Assembly: GCF_012927125.1 (NCBI RefSeq)
Contig: NZ_JABBFZ010000012.1
Span: 124,001-188,000, forward strand
Source: Paraburkholderia antibiotica
GTDB taxonomy: Bacteria > Pseudomonadota > Gammaproteobacteria > Burkholderiales > Burkholderiaceae
Reading direction: 5' to 3'
Length of the DNA: 64,000 nt
Part shown: one piece after another, positions 25,843 to 34,912 of the stretch
How positions within the stretch are numbered: the stretch's first letter is position 1
How the letters are laid out: each line of letters opens with the position of its first letter
Notes under the pieces: generated by a model
Databases searched by the model: none
Told to the model about the DNA's origin: nothing
The model's input: only the letters and a program-made list of their open reading frames with translations
Made by a program: the position numbers and the translations under genes

Positions 25843-26454
25843 ATGCTTGAATCCCTTTCGCTTGCTGCTGGCCTTTCCTGGGGCAGCGGTCTGCGCCTCT
25901 ATCTGACGGTCCTGCTGGCCGGCGTGTTCGAACGTCTCGGCCTCATTCATCTGCCCAACACGTTGTCCGCGCTGTCGTCGCCGTGGGTGATCGGCGCGGC
26001 GGCGGTGCTGACGCTCGCCGAATTCCTCGCCGACAAGATCCCCGCGTTCGATTCGCTGTGGGACGCGATCCATACCTTCATCCGCATTCCGGCCGGCGCC
26101 GTGCTCGCCGCCGGCGCGCTCGGCCACGCCGATCCGGCGCTGCTGACGGTCGCCGCGCTCGCGGGCGGCACGCTCGCCGGCACCGCGCATCTGGCGAAGG
26201 CGGGCACACGTGCGCTGATCAACCTGTCGCCGGAGCCGGTGTCGAACGTCGTGACCTCGACCGCCGAAGATGGCCTCGTGTTCGGCGGCGTGCTGCTCGC
26301 GCTGTTCGTACCGCTCGCGTTTCTCGTGCTAATGGTAGGCTTTCTGCTGCTCGCGGCGTGGGCGTTGCCGCGATTGTGGCGTGGCGTGCAGGGCGGTTTT
26401 CGCGGCATGGCCACGCACATGGTGTCGCGATTTGCGAGGAGCAGGCACGATTGA
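25843..26454 (+). CDS. DUF4126 membrane protein
   Basis: A 203-residue hydrophobic protein with several membrane segments. MLESLSLAAGLSWGSGLRLY, a glycine-rich ALAGGTLAGTAHLAKAGTRAL and NLSPEPVSNVVTSTAEDGLV match the DUF4126 family, whose role is unknown. The start ATG 25843 is preceded by GGAGGC six bases away; another ATG at 25831 overlaps that ribosome site. Its stop overlaps the TTG start of the FtsX-like gene (TTGA), suggesting the two work together in the membrane. Confidence 0.8.
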   Translation: MLESLSLAAGLSWGSGLRLYLTVLLAGVFERLGLIHLPNTLSALSSPWVIGAAAVLTLAEFLADKIPAFDSLWDAIHTFIRIPAGAVLAAGALGHADPALLTVAALAGGTLAGTAHLAKAGTRALINLSPEPVSNVVTSTAEDGLVFGGVLLALFVPLAFLVLMVGFLLLAAWALPRLWRGVQGGFRGMATHMVSRFARSRHD

Positions 26455-29045
26455 GCGAAGCAATACGAAGTAAGACGGCGAGTAAGACGGCGCGCGCTGA
26501 AACAGGGCCGGCGCGCCGGCTGGGCGGCATGGATCTGCTGCGCCAGGCGATCCGGATGACCGCGCGCGACTGGCGCGCGGGCGAGTTGACGATGCTGCTG
26601 CTCGCACTCGTGCTGGCCGTCGCGGCGTTGTCGAGCGTCGGTTTTCTGGCCGACCGGCTCCATCAGGGACTCGAGCGCGACGCGCGGCGCATGATCGCCG
26701 CCGACTTCATCGTGCGCGCCGATCATCCGGTCGATCCGCAATTCGCGGCCGAGGCGCAGCGGCTCGGCCTGCGCACCGCCACCACCGCGATTTTCCCGAG
26801 CATGATCAATTCGACCGGTGCGCAGCCGGCGTCTCGGCTCGCGGCCGTCAAGGCGGTGTCGCCGGATTACCCGTTGCGCGGCGCGTTGCGGATCGCGTCG
26901 GCGCCGGGCGCGGCCGATCGTCCGGCGACGTCGATCCCGGCGCCGGGCACCGTGTGGGTCGACCAGCAACTGCTCGACGCGCTGAAGCTGAAGATCGGCG
27001 ACACGGTGAAGGTCGGCAATCGCAGCTTCACGGTCGGCGCGCTGATCACGCGCGAACTCGATCGCGGCTTCTCGTTCGTCAACTTTTCGCCGCGCCTGAT
27101 GCTGCGCGCCGACGACGTGCAGTCGACCGGTCTCATCACCTACGGCAGCCGCGTCACCTACCGTCTGCTGGTCGCCGGTTCCGACGATGCGGTCGCGCGT
27201 TTCGCGCAGTTCGCGCATGAGCACGTCGACGGCGGCAAGATGCGCGGCGTCGCGCTCGAATCGCTGCACGACGGCCAGCCGCAGGTGCGTCAGACGCTCG
27301 ACCGCGCCGGCCACTTCCTCACGCTCGTATCGCTGCTGACCGCGCTGCTCGCGGCGGTTGCGATCGCGATGGCCGCGCATCGCTACATGCGCCGGCATCT
27401 GGACGGCTGCGCGGCGATGCGCTGCCTCGGCGTCAGTCAGACCACGCTGCGCGCGCTGTTCACGCTCGAATTCGTCGGGCTCGGGGTGATCGGCGGCGCG
27501 CTTGGCGTCGCGCTCGGCTATCTCGGCCATCTGGCGCTGCTGACGTGGCTCGGCGGCCTGATCGACGTGGTGCTGCCGCAGCCGACGCTGTGGCCCGCGC
27601 TCGAAGGCATCGCGGCCGGCCTCGTGCTGCTGCTCGGTTTCGCGCTGCCGCCGCTGCTGCCGTTGACGCGCGTGCCGCCAGTGCGCGTGCTGCGTCGCGA
27701 GTGGGGCGAAGCGGGGCGCACCGCATGGGCCGCGTACGCGCTCGGCATCGTGCTGTTCGCGGGACTGCTGATCGTCGCGGCGGGCGAGCTGAAGCTCGGC
27801 GGCATCGTCGCGGGTGGCTTCGCGGGCGGGTTGCTGGTGTTCGCGGTGATCGCGCGGCTCGCGTTGTGGGGCTCGGCTCGGGTGGTGCGCAGCGAGCGCG
27901 TCAACGCGGGCATCGGCTGGCGCTATGCGCTGGCGTCGCTGGAGCGGCGCAGCAGTAGCAGCGCGCTGCAGATCACCGCGCTCGGCATTGGCCTGATGTG
28001 TCTGCTGCTGATCGCGATGACGCGCAACGACCTCGTGCAGGGCTGGCGCAAATCGACGCCGCCCGATGCGCCGAACCAGTTCATCATCGATATCCAGCCC
28101 GATCAGCGCGACGCGGTCACGCATTATCTCGACGCGCACGGCATCACGGATGTGGCGCTGTCGCCGATGGTGCGCGGGCGGCTCGTCGCGATCAACGGCA
28201 AGCCGGTGAATCCGGATTCGTTCAAGGGCGACGACGCGCGGCGTCTGGTGGACCGCGAGTTCAACCTGTCGTACACGACGCAGTTGCCCGACGACAACCG
28301 GATCGCCGCGGGCACCTGGTTCGGCGACACGACGAAGCCGCAGATTTCGATCGAGCAGGGGCTCGCGAAGCTGATCAACGTGAAGCCCGGCGACACGCTG
28401 CGCTTCGACGTGACAGGTCTCACGATCGACGCGCCGGTCACGAGCGTGCGCAAGCTCGACTGGGGGTCGTTCAAGGTCAACTTCTTCGTGCTGATGCCGC
28501 CGGCCGCGCTGCAGGATTTCCCGGCGACCTTCATCACGAGCTTCCATCTGCCGCCCGGGCAGCAATCGACGATCGACGGTCTGATCGCCGCCTATCCGAA
28601 CCTCACCGCGATCGACACCGGCCCGATTCTCGCGCAGGTGCAGCGCGTGTTGGAGCAGGTGATCGGCGCGGTGCAGTTCCTGTTCGCGTTCACGCTCGCG
28701 GCCGGCGTGCTGGTGCTGTACGCGGCGCTCGCCGGCACGCGCGATGAGCGTATGCGAGAATCCGCGCTCCTGCGCGCGTTGGGCGCGTCGCACCGGCAGG
28801 TGCGCGCGGTGCAGGTCGCCGAGTTCGTCGCGGTCGGTGCGCTTGCCGGCCTGATGGCGGCGGTGGGCGCGCAGATCGTCGGTTCGATATTGGCCACGCG
28901 CGTGTTCGAGTTCTATCTGGACTTCGATCCGTGGCTGCTGCCGGCGGGGATTGCCGCCGGTATCGCGTGCGCGGGCGTCGGCGGCTGGCTGAGTCTGCGG
29001 CATGTGCTGGCGCGGCCCGCGCTGCAATCGCTGCGGGATGCATGA
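26451..29045 (+). CDS. FtsX/YbbP-like ABC transporter permease
   Basis: A large membrane protein of 864 residues (from TTG 26451) with two FtsX modules: a first helix at about residues 43-60, a big periplasmic MacB-like domain (~70-250), then helix clusters near residues 290-390 and 430-470, a second extracellular domain (~510-720), and a C-terminal trio of helices. The layout matches YbbP, the permease that pairs with the ATPase YbbA, probably for lipoprotein or membrane-component extraction. No ATPase gene lies nearby. The TTG start is favoured by GAGGAG nine bases upstream and overlap with DUF4126; ATG 26529 (MDLLRQAIRMTARD) is the alternative. Confidence 0.85.
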   Translation: MSEAIRSKTASKTARAETGPARRLGGMDLLRQAIRMTARDWRAGELTMLLLALVLAVAALSSVGFLADRLHQGLERDARRMIAADFIVRADHPVDPQFAAEAQRLGLRTATTAIFPSMINSTGAQPASRLAAVKAVSPDYPLRGALRIASAPGAADRPATSIPAPGTVWVDQQLLDALKLKIGDTVKVGNRSFTVGALITRELDRGFSFVNFSPRLMLRADDVQSTGLITYGSRVTYRLLVAGSDDAVARFAQFAHEHVDGGKMRGVALESLHDGQPQVRQTLDRAGHFLTLVSLLTALLAAVAIAMAAHRYMRRHLDGCAAMRCLGVSQTTLRALFTLEFVGLGVIGGALGVALGYLGHLALLTWLGGLIDVVLPQPTLWPALEGIAAGLVLLLGFALPPLLPLTRVPPVRVLRREWGEAGRTAWAAYALGIVLFAGLLIVAAGELKLGGIVAGGFAGGLLVFAVIARLALWGSARVVRSERVNAGIGWRYALASLERRSSSSALQITALGIGLMCLLLIAMTRNDLVQGWRKSTPPDAPNQFIIDIQPDQRDAVTHYLDAHGITDVALSPMVRGRLVAINGKPVNPDSFKGDDARRLVDREFNLSYTTQLPDDNRIAAGTWFGDTTKPQISIEQGLAKLINVKPGDTLRFDVTGLTIDAPVTSVRKLDWGSFKVNFFVLMPPAALQDFPATFITSFHLPPGQQSTIDGLIAAYPNLTAIDTGPILAQVQRVLEQVIGAVQFLFAFTLAAGVLVLYAALAGTRDERMRESALLRALGASHRQVRAVQVAEFVAVGALAGLMAAVGAQIVGSILATRVFEFYLDFDPWLLPAGIAAGIACAGVGGWLSLRHVLARPALQSLRDA

Positions 29046-29103
29046 GAGCGGCCGACGGTCGCGCGAATTTTTCTGATGATGATTTTTTGCGGTTGAGCAG
29101 GGT

Positions 29104-29517
29104 ATGAGCGATCTGAACGACGAAGCGGCCACGGACAAGCCGACGGCCTTCGACCTGGTGGGCGGCGAGGCGCGCGTGCGCGAACTGGTCGACCGGTTTT
29201 ACGACCTGATGGATCTCGAAGCGGATTTCGCCGGGATTCGCGCGCTGCATCCGGACTCGCTCGACGGCTCGCGCGACAAGCTGTTCTGGTTCCTGTGCGG
29301 CTGGCTCGGCGGCCCCGATCACTACATCAGCCGCTTCGGTCATCCGCGTCTGCGCGCGCGGCATCTGCCGTTCGCGATCGCGTCGAGCGAGCGCGATCAG
29401 TGGCTGCGTTGCATGGCGTGGGCGATGGAGGACATCGGCCTCGCGGAACCACTGCGCGAGCGCCTGCTCGGCTCGTTCTTCGAAACCGCGGACTGGATGC
29501 GCAACCGCAATGGCTGA
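29104..29517 (+). CDS. Group-II truncated haemoglobin
   Basis: A 137-residue trHb2 (YjbI-type) globin. AFDLVGGEARVRELVDRFYD marks the start of the fold and RFGHPRLRARHLPFAI carries the proximal His region; WLRCMAWAMED follows, also typical. Such proteins bind O2 or NO and are linked to nitrosative or oxidative stress. The ATG at 29104 has GAGCAGG upstream. It lies 58 bases after the permease and overlaps the DUF924 gene by eight bases. Confidence 0.9.
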   Translation: MSDLNDEAATDKPTAFDLVGGEARVRELVDRFYDLMDLEADFAGIRALHPDSLDGSRDKLFWFLCGWLGGPDHYISRFGHPRLRARHLPFAIASSERDQWLRCMAWAMEDIGLAEPLRERLLGSFFETADWMRNRNG

Positions 29518-30148
29518 CCAGCCGCCGCCCGCCGCGCCGTATTCGTTCACGGCCGACTACGCCGCGCTGCCATCACGCGCGCGCGACGTGCTCGACTGCT
29601 GGTTCGGCGCGCCGGGTTCGCCGGAGCATGGCCGCGAGCGCAAGCTCTGGTTCGCCCGCAGCGATGCCACCGACGCGATGCTGCGCGAACGTTTCGGCGA
29701 CCTGATCGACGCGGCCAACGCGGACGAACTCGACGCGTGGCAGGCCACGCCGTTAGGCGCGCTCGCGCTCGTGATCGTGCTCGACCAGTTCTCGCGCAAC
29801 TGCCATCGCAACACGCCGCGCGCCTTCGCGTCGGATCGCAAGGCGCTGCATACCGCGCAACGGATGATCGCGAGTGGCGCCGATCGGCTGTTGCCGGACG
29901 TGCAGCATCGCGCGTTTGCCTATCTGCCGTTCGAGCACGATGAAACGCTCGCCGGTCAGCACGAGTCGCTGCGCCTGTTCAAACAGCTCGCGGCGGAGCC
30001 GGGCGGCGAAGGCTATTACCAGTACGCGCTGCGGCACGCGAAAGTGATCGAGCGGTTTGGACGCTTTCCGCATCGCAATGGGGTGCTCGGGCGGGCATCG
30101 AGCGATGAGGAGGCTGTGTTTCTGCGCGAGCCGGGGTCGTCGTTCTGA
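29510..30148 (+). CDS. DUF924 family protein
   Basis: A 212-residue soluble, alpha-helical protein. VLDCWFG near the N-terminus, the ALVIVLDQFSRNCHRNTPRA block and the C-terminal RHAKVIERFGRFPHRNGVLGR are the DUF924 hallmarks. Its function is not known; the fold resembles TPR-like repeats. The start ATG overlaps the globin gene by eight bases, so they are translated together. Confidence 0.88.
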   Translation: MADQPPPAAPYSFTADYAALPSRARDVLDCWFGAPGSPEHGRERKLWFARSDATDAMLRERFGDLIDAANADELDAWQATPLGALALVIVLDQFSRNCHRNTPRAFASDRKALHTAQRMIASGADRLLPDVQHRAFAYLPFEHDETLAGQHESLRLFKQLAAEPGGEGYYQYALRHAKVIERFGRFPHRNGVLGRASSDEEAVFLREPGSSF

Positions 30149-30172
30149 GCGTCGTTGCGGCGTCGCTCCGAA

Positions 30173-30190
30173 GCGAGGCGAACGCCTCGC
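30173..30190. terminator. Bidirectional hairpin between converging genes
   Basis: A perfect 8-bp stem GCGAGGCG-AA-CGCCTCGC between the ends of the DUF924 gene (plus) and the glycosyltransferase (minus). It is well placed as a shared terminator but has no strong T-run. Confidence 0.45.
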
Positions 30191-30237
30191 GCGTAAATGA
30201 CCGCTCGCCCGCGCGATATTAGATTCCGTCGCTCCGC

Positions 30238-32205
30238 TCAATCGTCGCCGCTGATCGTGCCCGCTGCCGGCGTGCGCACAAACACGCGCAACAGCTCATC
30301 CGAATCGCCCGGCCGTGCGCCGGACCAGAACAGTCGCCATTCGCCGGCCGGCGGTTTGGCGTTGTCGCGGCGGCTTTCCTCGATCAACCACGTGCAGGCC
30401 GTGGTGCGCGGGTCCTCGCTCGGCTGATGCTCGATGCCGGTGTAGTAGTAGAGCATCGGCGCTTCGGATTCGCCGAGTCCGACGCTGGCCATACAGTCGC
30501 CGTCATTCCATTCGATGTTCATCTGTGCGCCGAGATTCGTGAACACCGAGCGGTAGCTCTTCGCGTAATCGAGCCACGGCAGCAGCAGTGTGCTGACGAG
30601 TCCCCATGCGAGCATCGCGCCTGCGCACCAGCTGAGCGCGCCGCGCCATTTGCCCGCGTACTTGAACGATGGCAGCAGCCACAGCCAGCCGAGCGTCAAC
30701 AGCAGCGCGCCAACGATCATCACCGGCTGGATCGGCAGGACCCAGTCGAGCGGTAGCCAGCGGCCGAGCCGATGCAGCGACGCGTGCGTGCCGGCGGGGC
30801 TCGTCATGATCGACCAGATGAGCCACGTGAGCGCGGCCGTGCTGCCGAACAGCACGCGGCTCGTCATGTCCCAGCCGGTGGCGACGCGCGTGGGTAGTCG
30901 TTCGACGCCGGCCATCGCGACCAGCGCGAGCGGCGCGATGAACGGCAGGATATACAGCTCGCGCACCGTCGCCGAGCTTTGTAGTACCGCGAAGCCGATC
31001 CCCGCGAACAGCACCGGCAACGCGATGCGCGGATCGCGCCAGCGCCGCCACGCGCCGCCCACGAGCGCGGCCAGCGCCAACGGCACGACCGGGAAGCCGA
31101 CGCTCAGTGCGGCACGCAGCACGAACAGGCGGCTCTCGTTTTCGGAGCCGAGCTGGGCCACCGAGAAACCGAAGAAACGTCCGATGTTGTTATCCCACAG
31201 CCACACCTTGAAGAGCGACTCGGAGCGCAGGTAAAAGCAGATCGGCCAGATCAGCGCGAACGGCGCGCAAACGAGCACGGCGACGCCGAGCGCGCCCGAG
31301 AAGCTGCGGCTGCGGCAGGCGGGGTAGAGCGCGAGCGCGGCGCAGATCGTCGCGCCGAACACGAGCGGCACGAACAGGCCCTTTGCCAGCAGCGACACGC
31401 CGATGCCCGCGCCGAGCATCGCCGCACCGCTGAGAATCGCGTGGCGGCGCTCGCGCGCACCGGCGGTTGGCGTTGATTGCACGGCCTGCGTGCGGACCGG
31501 ACGTGTGGTCTGCGAGTCGTCGCGCAGATGCGCGAGCACCAGTTCGAACAGCCCGCAGAAGCCGAGCGCCGCGCCTGCCATCAGCGCGACGTCTGTCATC
31601 ATGTCGTGCGCGTGTTTGACGACGACGAGCGTGCCGCCGAACAGCGCGAGCGTGCCGATCACGCGCAGGTCGAACCAGCTCGACGCATCGACCGCGCGGC
31701 GTGCGACGCGTGCGGTGTAGTAGACCGTCAGGCCGGCGAACAGCGCGCTCGCGAGCCGTGCCGCGTCGTGCAGCGGCAGGTAGCGGCCCAGCATCCACGC
31801 GAGACAGGTGGCGACCCAGTCGTAGATCGGCGGCTTCTCGACGAACGGCTGGCCGGCGTTGGTCGGCACGACGAAGTCGCCGGTATCGAGCATGTGCTGG
31901 ATGATGCCGAACGTGTAGGTCTCGTCCTGTTTCCACGGTTCGTGGCCGAGGATGCCGGGCAGCAGCCATGCGCACAGGATCGCCAGCGCGACGAGCCAGC
32001 GCAGCGGACGGATCGCCGCGAGTGCGCGCCAGCGCTGCAGACCGCGCGCGCCGCGGCCGGTCGAGGCGTCGGCGGATGCGGTATCAGACGCGTTGGCGGT
32101 GTCGGACGCGTGAGGCGCCGGCGCGCCAGCGGGAGACGTGGCCGAGGTGGTGGCCGTCGCTATCGCGTGGTCCGCGCGCCAGTGCGCGGGCTGCTTGTCT
32201 CGCAT
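30238..32205 (-). CDS. ArnT-like glycosyltransferase (GT39/PMT family)
   Basis: A 655-residue membrane protein with about 12 helices, related to ArnT and protein mannosyltransferases, which transfer sugars from undecaprenyl-phosphate carriers on the periplasmic side. The first periplasmic loop after helix 1 has the acidic motif HEPWKQDETYTF and then PTNAGQPFVEKPPIYDWVA, as in ArnT. The first ~60 residues are a Thr/Ala/Asp-rich stretch with ASDTANASDTASA repeats, unlike ArnT and probably disordered. No other arn genes are close. It could modify lipid A or another envelope glycan; the sugar is uncertain. Confidence 0.85.
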   Translation of the reverse strand: MRDKQPAHWRADHAIATATTSATSPAGAPAPHASDTANASDTASADASTGRGARGLQRWRALAAIRPLRWLVALAILCAWLLPGILGHEPWKQDETYTFGIIQHMLDTGDFVVPTNAGQPFVEKPPIYDWVATCLAWMLGRYLPLHDAARLASALFAGLTVYYTARVARRAVDASSWFDLRVIGTLALFGGTLVVVKHAHDMMTDVALMAGAALGFCGLFELVLAHLRDDSQTTRPVRTQAVQSTPTAGARERRHAILSGAAMLGAGIGVSLLAKGLFVPLVFGATICAALALYPACRSRSFSGALGVAVLVCAPFALIWPICFYLRSESLFKVWLWDNNIGRFFGFSVAQLGSENESRLFVLRAALSVGFPVVPLALAALVGGAWRRWRDPRIALPVLFAGIGFAVLQSSATVRELYILPFIAPLALVAMAGVERLPTRVATGWDMTSRVLFGSTAALTWLIWSIMTSPAGTHASLHRLGRWLPLDWVLPIQPVMIVGALLLTLGWLWLLPSFKYAGKWRGALSWCAGAMLAWGLVSTLLLPWLDYAKSYRSVFTNLGAQMNIEWNDGDCMASVGLGESEAPMLYYYTGIEHQPSEDPRTTACTWLIEESRRDNAKPPAGEWRLFWSGARPGDSDELLRVFVRTPAAGTISGDD

Positions 32206-32294
32206 GGAAATCTCTGTTCAGCGTACGCGGCGGCGTTGGCTACGCACTTATGTTTCTTGTAGGCGTCGCCGGCCGGATGCAGGCGCGCTGAACG

Positions 32295-32300
32295 ATTGTA
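32295..32300 (-). promoter_or_regulatory. -10 box for the ArnT-like gene
   Basis: On the minus strand TACAAT lies about 90 bases ahead of the start codon. The -35 (AATCTT or TCTTCA, 16-17 bp away) is weak, so this is a moderate candidate. Confidence 0.4.
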
Positions 32301-32501
32301 GCGCCAGTTTATTACTGAAGATTACAGGTTTGGAGCGAGCGTCGCGCGATGCCGACGCGGCCGCGCCGGCTGGACGTCAGCGGGACGTCGAAGCAACGGA
32401 AATTCGTAGTAGAGAGGGCGGGGCGGAACGAGGAAAGGCAGGAAAGACAGAAGCGCGACCGCAAGGGGCCGCGCCCGATTCGAGCGGCGCGCTGGCGCCG
32501 C

Positions 32502-33248
32502 CTAGCGACCGCCGGCGACGTCGAGCACTGCGCCGGTCACGTAGGAGGCCGCATCGCTCAACAGCCAGACGACCGCCTCGGCCACTTCGTCCGCGCTGCC
32601 GGGGCGGCCGAGCGGCGTGGTCGCGCCGAGCTGGGCGGCGCGATCGGGCTTGCCGCCGCTCGCGTGAATCTCGGTATCGATCAGGCCTGGCCGGATCGCG
32701 TTCACGCGCACACCCTGCGGGCCGAGTTCTTTCGCGAGGCCGAGCGTCATCGTGTCGATCGCGCCTTTCGAGCCTGCGTAGTCGACGTATTCGTTCGGCG
32801 AACCGAGTCGTGCCGCCGCCGACGACAGATTGACGATCACGCCGCCCGCGCCGCCGCGCTGTGTCGACATGCGCCGCGCCGCTTCGCGCGCGCACAGGTA
32901 GGCGCCGAGCACGTTGACGTCGAACATGTGCTTCAGGCGGTCGAACGTCATGTCGGCGAGCTGGCTCGACGGCGCGACGATGCCGGCGTTGTTGACGAGC
33001 GCATCGACGCGGCCGAAGTTCTGCTGCAGCGTATCGAACATCGCGATCACGTCGGCTTCGCTGGCGACGTCGCCGGCGATCGCCACCGCGCGGCCACCCG
33101 CGCGTTCGACTTCGGCGACGGTCTGCTGCGCGGCCGCGAGGTCACGCACGTAGTTCACGCCGACGCACCAGCCGCGCGCGCCGAGCAGGCGTGCACTCGC
33201 GCGGCCGATGCCGCGGCTGCCGCCGGTGATCAGAACTGCTTTCGTCAT
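32502..33248 (-). CDS. SDR-family oxidoreductase
   Basis: A 248-residue classical short-chain dehydrogenase. It has the TGGSRGIGR nucleotide loop, NNAGIV, the Ser in NLSSAAARLGS, the catalytic YAGSK (in EYVDYAGSKGAID) and PG-L at the end of the Rossmann domain. It is closest to the glucose-1-dehydrogenase/3-oxoacyl-reductase type enzymes; the substrate is unknown. The ATG at 33248 has GAGGT upstream. The gene follows the LOG-family gene on the same strand with a 46-base gap. Confidence 0.9.
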   Translation of the reverse strand: MTKAVLITGGSRGIGRASARLLGARGWCVGVNYVRDLAAAQQTVAEVERAGGRAVAIAGDVASEADVIAMFDTLQQNFGRVDALVNNAGIVAPSSQLADMTFDRLKHMFDVNVLGAYLCAREAARRMSTQRGGAGGVIVNLSSAAARLGSPNEYVDYAGSKGAIDTMTLGLAKELGPQGVRVNAIRPGLIDTEIHASGGKPDRAAQLGATTPLGRPGSADEVAEAVVWLLSDAASYVTGAVLDVAGGR

Positions 33249-33294
33249 CGCAACCTCATCGTGTGGGGGCAAACGCGTGTGGGCCGGCCGAGGT

Positions 33295-33882
33295 TCAGAC
33301 CGCGCTGCTCTGCACCGCGGTCCACTTGTCGCGCACCGGCGGCTGGTAGCGTTGCAGCTTGCCGAGCAGTGCGAGCGGATCGGCGTCGATCTGCAGCATG
33401 TCGAGATAGGTCTTGCTCATGAAGCCTTCGTCGACCGTGTGTTGCAGCAGACGGATCAGCGGCTCATAGAAATTGCCGGTATTCAGGAGTGCCACCGGTT
33501 TGCCGTGGTAGCCGAGCTGGGCCCACGTGAACACCTCGAACAGCTCTTCGAGCGTGCCCGCACCGCCCGGCATCGCGACGAACGCATCGGACAGTTCGGC
33601 CATCATCTTCTTGCGATGATGCATGTCGGGCACCACGTGCAGCTCGGTCAGGCCGTTATGGCCGACTTCCTTGTCGACCAGCAACTCGGGAATCACGCCG
33701 ATCGCGCGGCCGCCTTCGGCCATCACGGTGTCGGCGATCACGCCCATCAGGCCGACCTTGCCGCCGCCGTAGATCAACGCGAGATCGGCTTTAACCAGTG
33801 CGCGGCCGAACGCGCGCGCCGCTTCCGCATAAACCGGGTTGGCTCCCATCGAGGAGCCGCAATACACACACACCGACTTCAT
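33295..33882 (-). CDS. LOG-family nucleotide 5'-monophosphate phosphoribohydrolase
   Basis: A 195-residue protein of the TIGR00730/LOG (LONELY GUY) family. The Rossmann-like motifs MKSVCVYCGSSMGANPVY, IYGGGKVGLMGVIAD and the catalytic-site signature AMPGGAGTLEELFEV are complete. Family members release the base from cytokinin nucleotides or other nucleoside monophosphates, producing ribose-5-phosphate. It lies three bases after the tetR-type gene, so both share a transcript, and is followed by the SDR. Confidence 0.92.
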   Translation of the reverse strand: MKSVCVYCGSSMGANPVYAEAARAFGRALVKADLALIYGGGKVGLMGVIADTVMAEGGRAIGVIPELLVDKEVGHNGLTELHVVPDMHHRKKMMAELSDAFVAMPGGAGTLEELFEVFTWAQLGYHGKPVALLNTGNFYEPLIRLLQHTVDEGFMSKTYLDMLQIDADPLALLGKLQRYQPPVRDKWTAVQSSAV

Positions 33883-33885
33883 TGT

Positions 33886-34608
33886 TCAAACGTCCTTCGA
33901 TTCGTTGCGAGGCGCGCCTTCGCGCGGCGGCAGGTAGTCGTAGAACTCGCGCTTGGGCAGCTTGCCCGACACGAGGTCGTCGAAGATCTGTCGCGAGCGG
34001 CCGCGCAGATAAGGCGCCATCAGCGACACGATCTGCACGCTCACCTGATGCAGTTCGTCGCGGATCGCTTCCTGCTCGTTGTATTTGCGCGGGTTCATCA
34101 CGAACTGGTACGACAGCCAGTACGTGCCGATCACGCCGACGTTGGTCGCGATCACCTGCAACTCCTGCGGCGTCGCGACCATTTCGCCGTCGGCGACGAG
34201 CTGCTCGCAGAACTGGCTCGCGAAACGCACCTTGTGGCTGATGATCTGCTTGAAGTGCGTCTCGAGCGTGCGATTGCGCGCGAGCAGGTCGTTCAGGTCG
34301 CGATACAGGAAGCGGTAGCGCCATGTGAAATCGACCATGTACTGCAGATACGACCACATTTCGTCGATGGTCGCGCGATGGTCGTCGGGGAAACGCAGAC
34401 GCTTCTCGATCTCCTGCTCGAACTGGCTGAAGATGCTGTTGATGATGTCGTCTTTGTTGCGGAAGTGGTAGTACAGGTTGCCTGGACTGATTTCCATTTC
34501 CTCGGCGATCGTCGTCGTCGTGACGTTCGGCTCGCCGATTTCGTTGAACAGCTTCAACGACAGTTCGAGAATCCGTTCGCGCGTGCGGCGGGGAGGTTTG
34601 GCTTCCAT
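33886..34608 (-). CDS. TetR-family transcriptional regulator
   Basis: A 240-residue TetR/AcrR regulator. The N-terminal helix-turn-helix (residues ~8-55) reads RERILELSLKLFNEIGEP, then TTTTIAEEMEISPGNLYYHF. The C-terminal domain is helical and, like several family members that bind fatty-acyl or aromatic ligands, has no clear ligand signature. A promoter with TATAAT lies upstream on the same strand. It probably represses its own transcript and the adjacent LOG and SDR genes; this is inference from position. Confidence 0.88.
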   Translation of the reverse strand: MEAKPPRRTRERILELSLKLFNEIGEPNVTTTTIAEEMEISPGNLYYHFRNKDDIINSIFSQFEQEIEKRLRFPDDHRATIDEMWSYLQYMVDFTWRYRFLYRDLNDLLARNRTLETHFKQIISHKVRFASQFCEQLVADGEMVATPQELQVIATNVGVIGTYWLSYQFVMNPRKYNEQEAIRDELHQVSVQIVSLMAPYLRGRSRQIFDDLVSGKLPKREFYDYLPPREGAPRNESKDV

Positions 34609-34912
34609 GTCGTCCGGCCCTGGTTATGCCGGGCTGGGCGCATGGCGGCAAGCCGCTATTGCGTGTTCCACCCGGATGCGGTTGGTATATTGAGCGCTCC
34701 CGAACCCGCCGCCACGCGGCAGGCCCCTCGAAAGGACAGGAGAGTGCGGGGCAGTGCTGCGTGTGCGCCGACGCTTTCCCGTGGGACTGTCAAACGATTA
34801 TAAACCGAGCGTTCTAATACCCAACCGCCTGCGCGGATTTTCATTCTATGGGACGGTTTGGCGCTGAATTGGAGGCGATCCTGGAGGCGATCGATTCAGC
34901 CTGCATCGAAGC
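34609..34912. other. Region between tetR-type gene and dgkA
   Basis: 304 bases without a coding frame that convinces. It holds the tetR-type promoter and a GAGCGCTCCC / GAGCGTTCT pair of similar sites, which could be operator halves. Confidence 0.4.
34797..34824 (-). promoter_or_regulatory. Promoter of the TetR-type gene
   Basis: On the minus strand TTGGGT (34819-34824), 16 bp, then a perfect TATAAT (34797-34802). The spacer contains AACGCTCGGTT, partly symmetrical, which would be a natural position for an autoregulatory TetR operator. Confidence 0.55.

Noticed and set aside
25947..29138. 1063-residue minus-strand frame opposite DUF4126 and the FtsX-type permease
   Set aside because: Shadow of the plus-strand genes; Arg/Gln/Ala-rich without any motif, signal or plausible start site.
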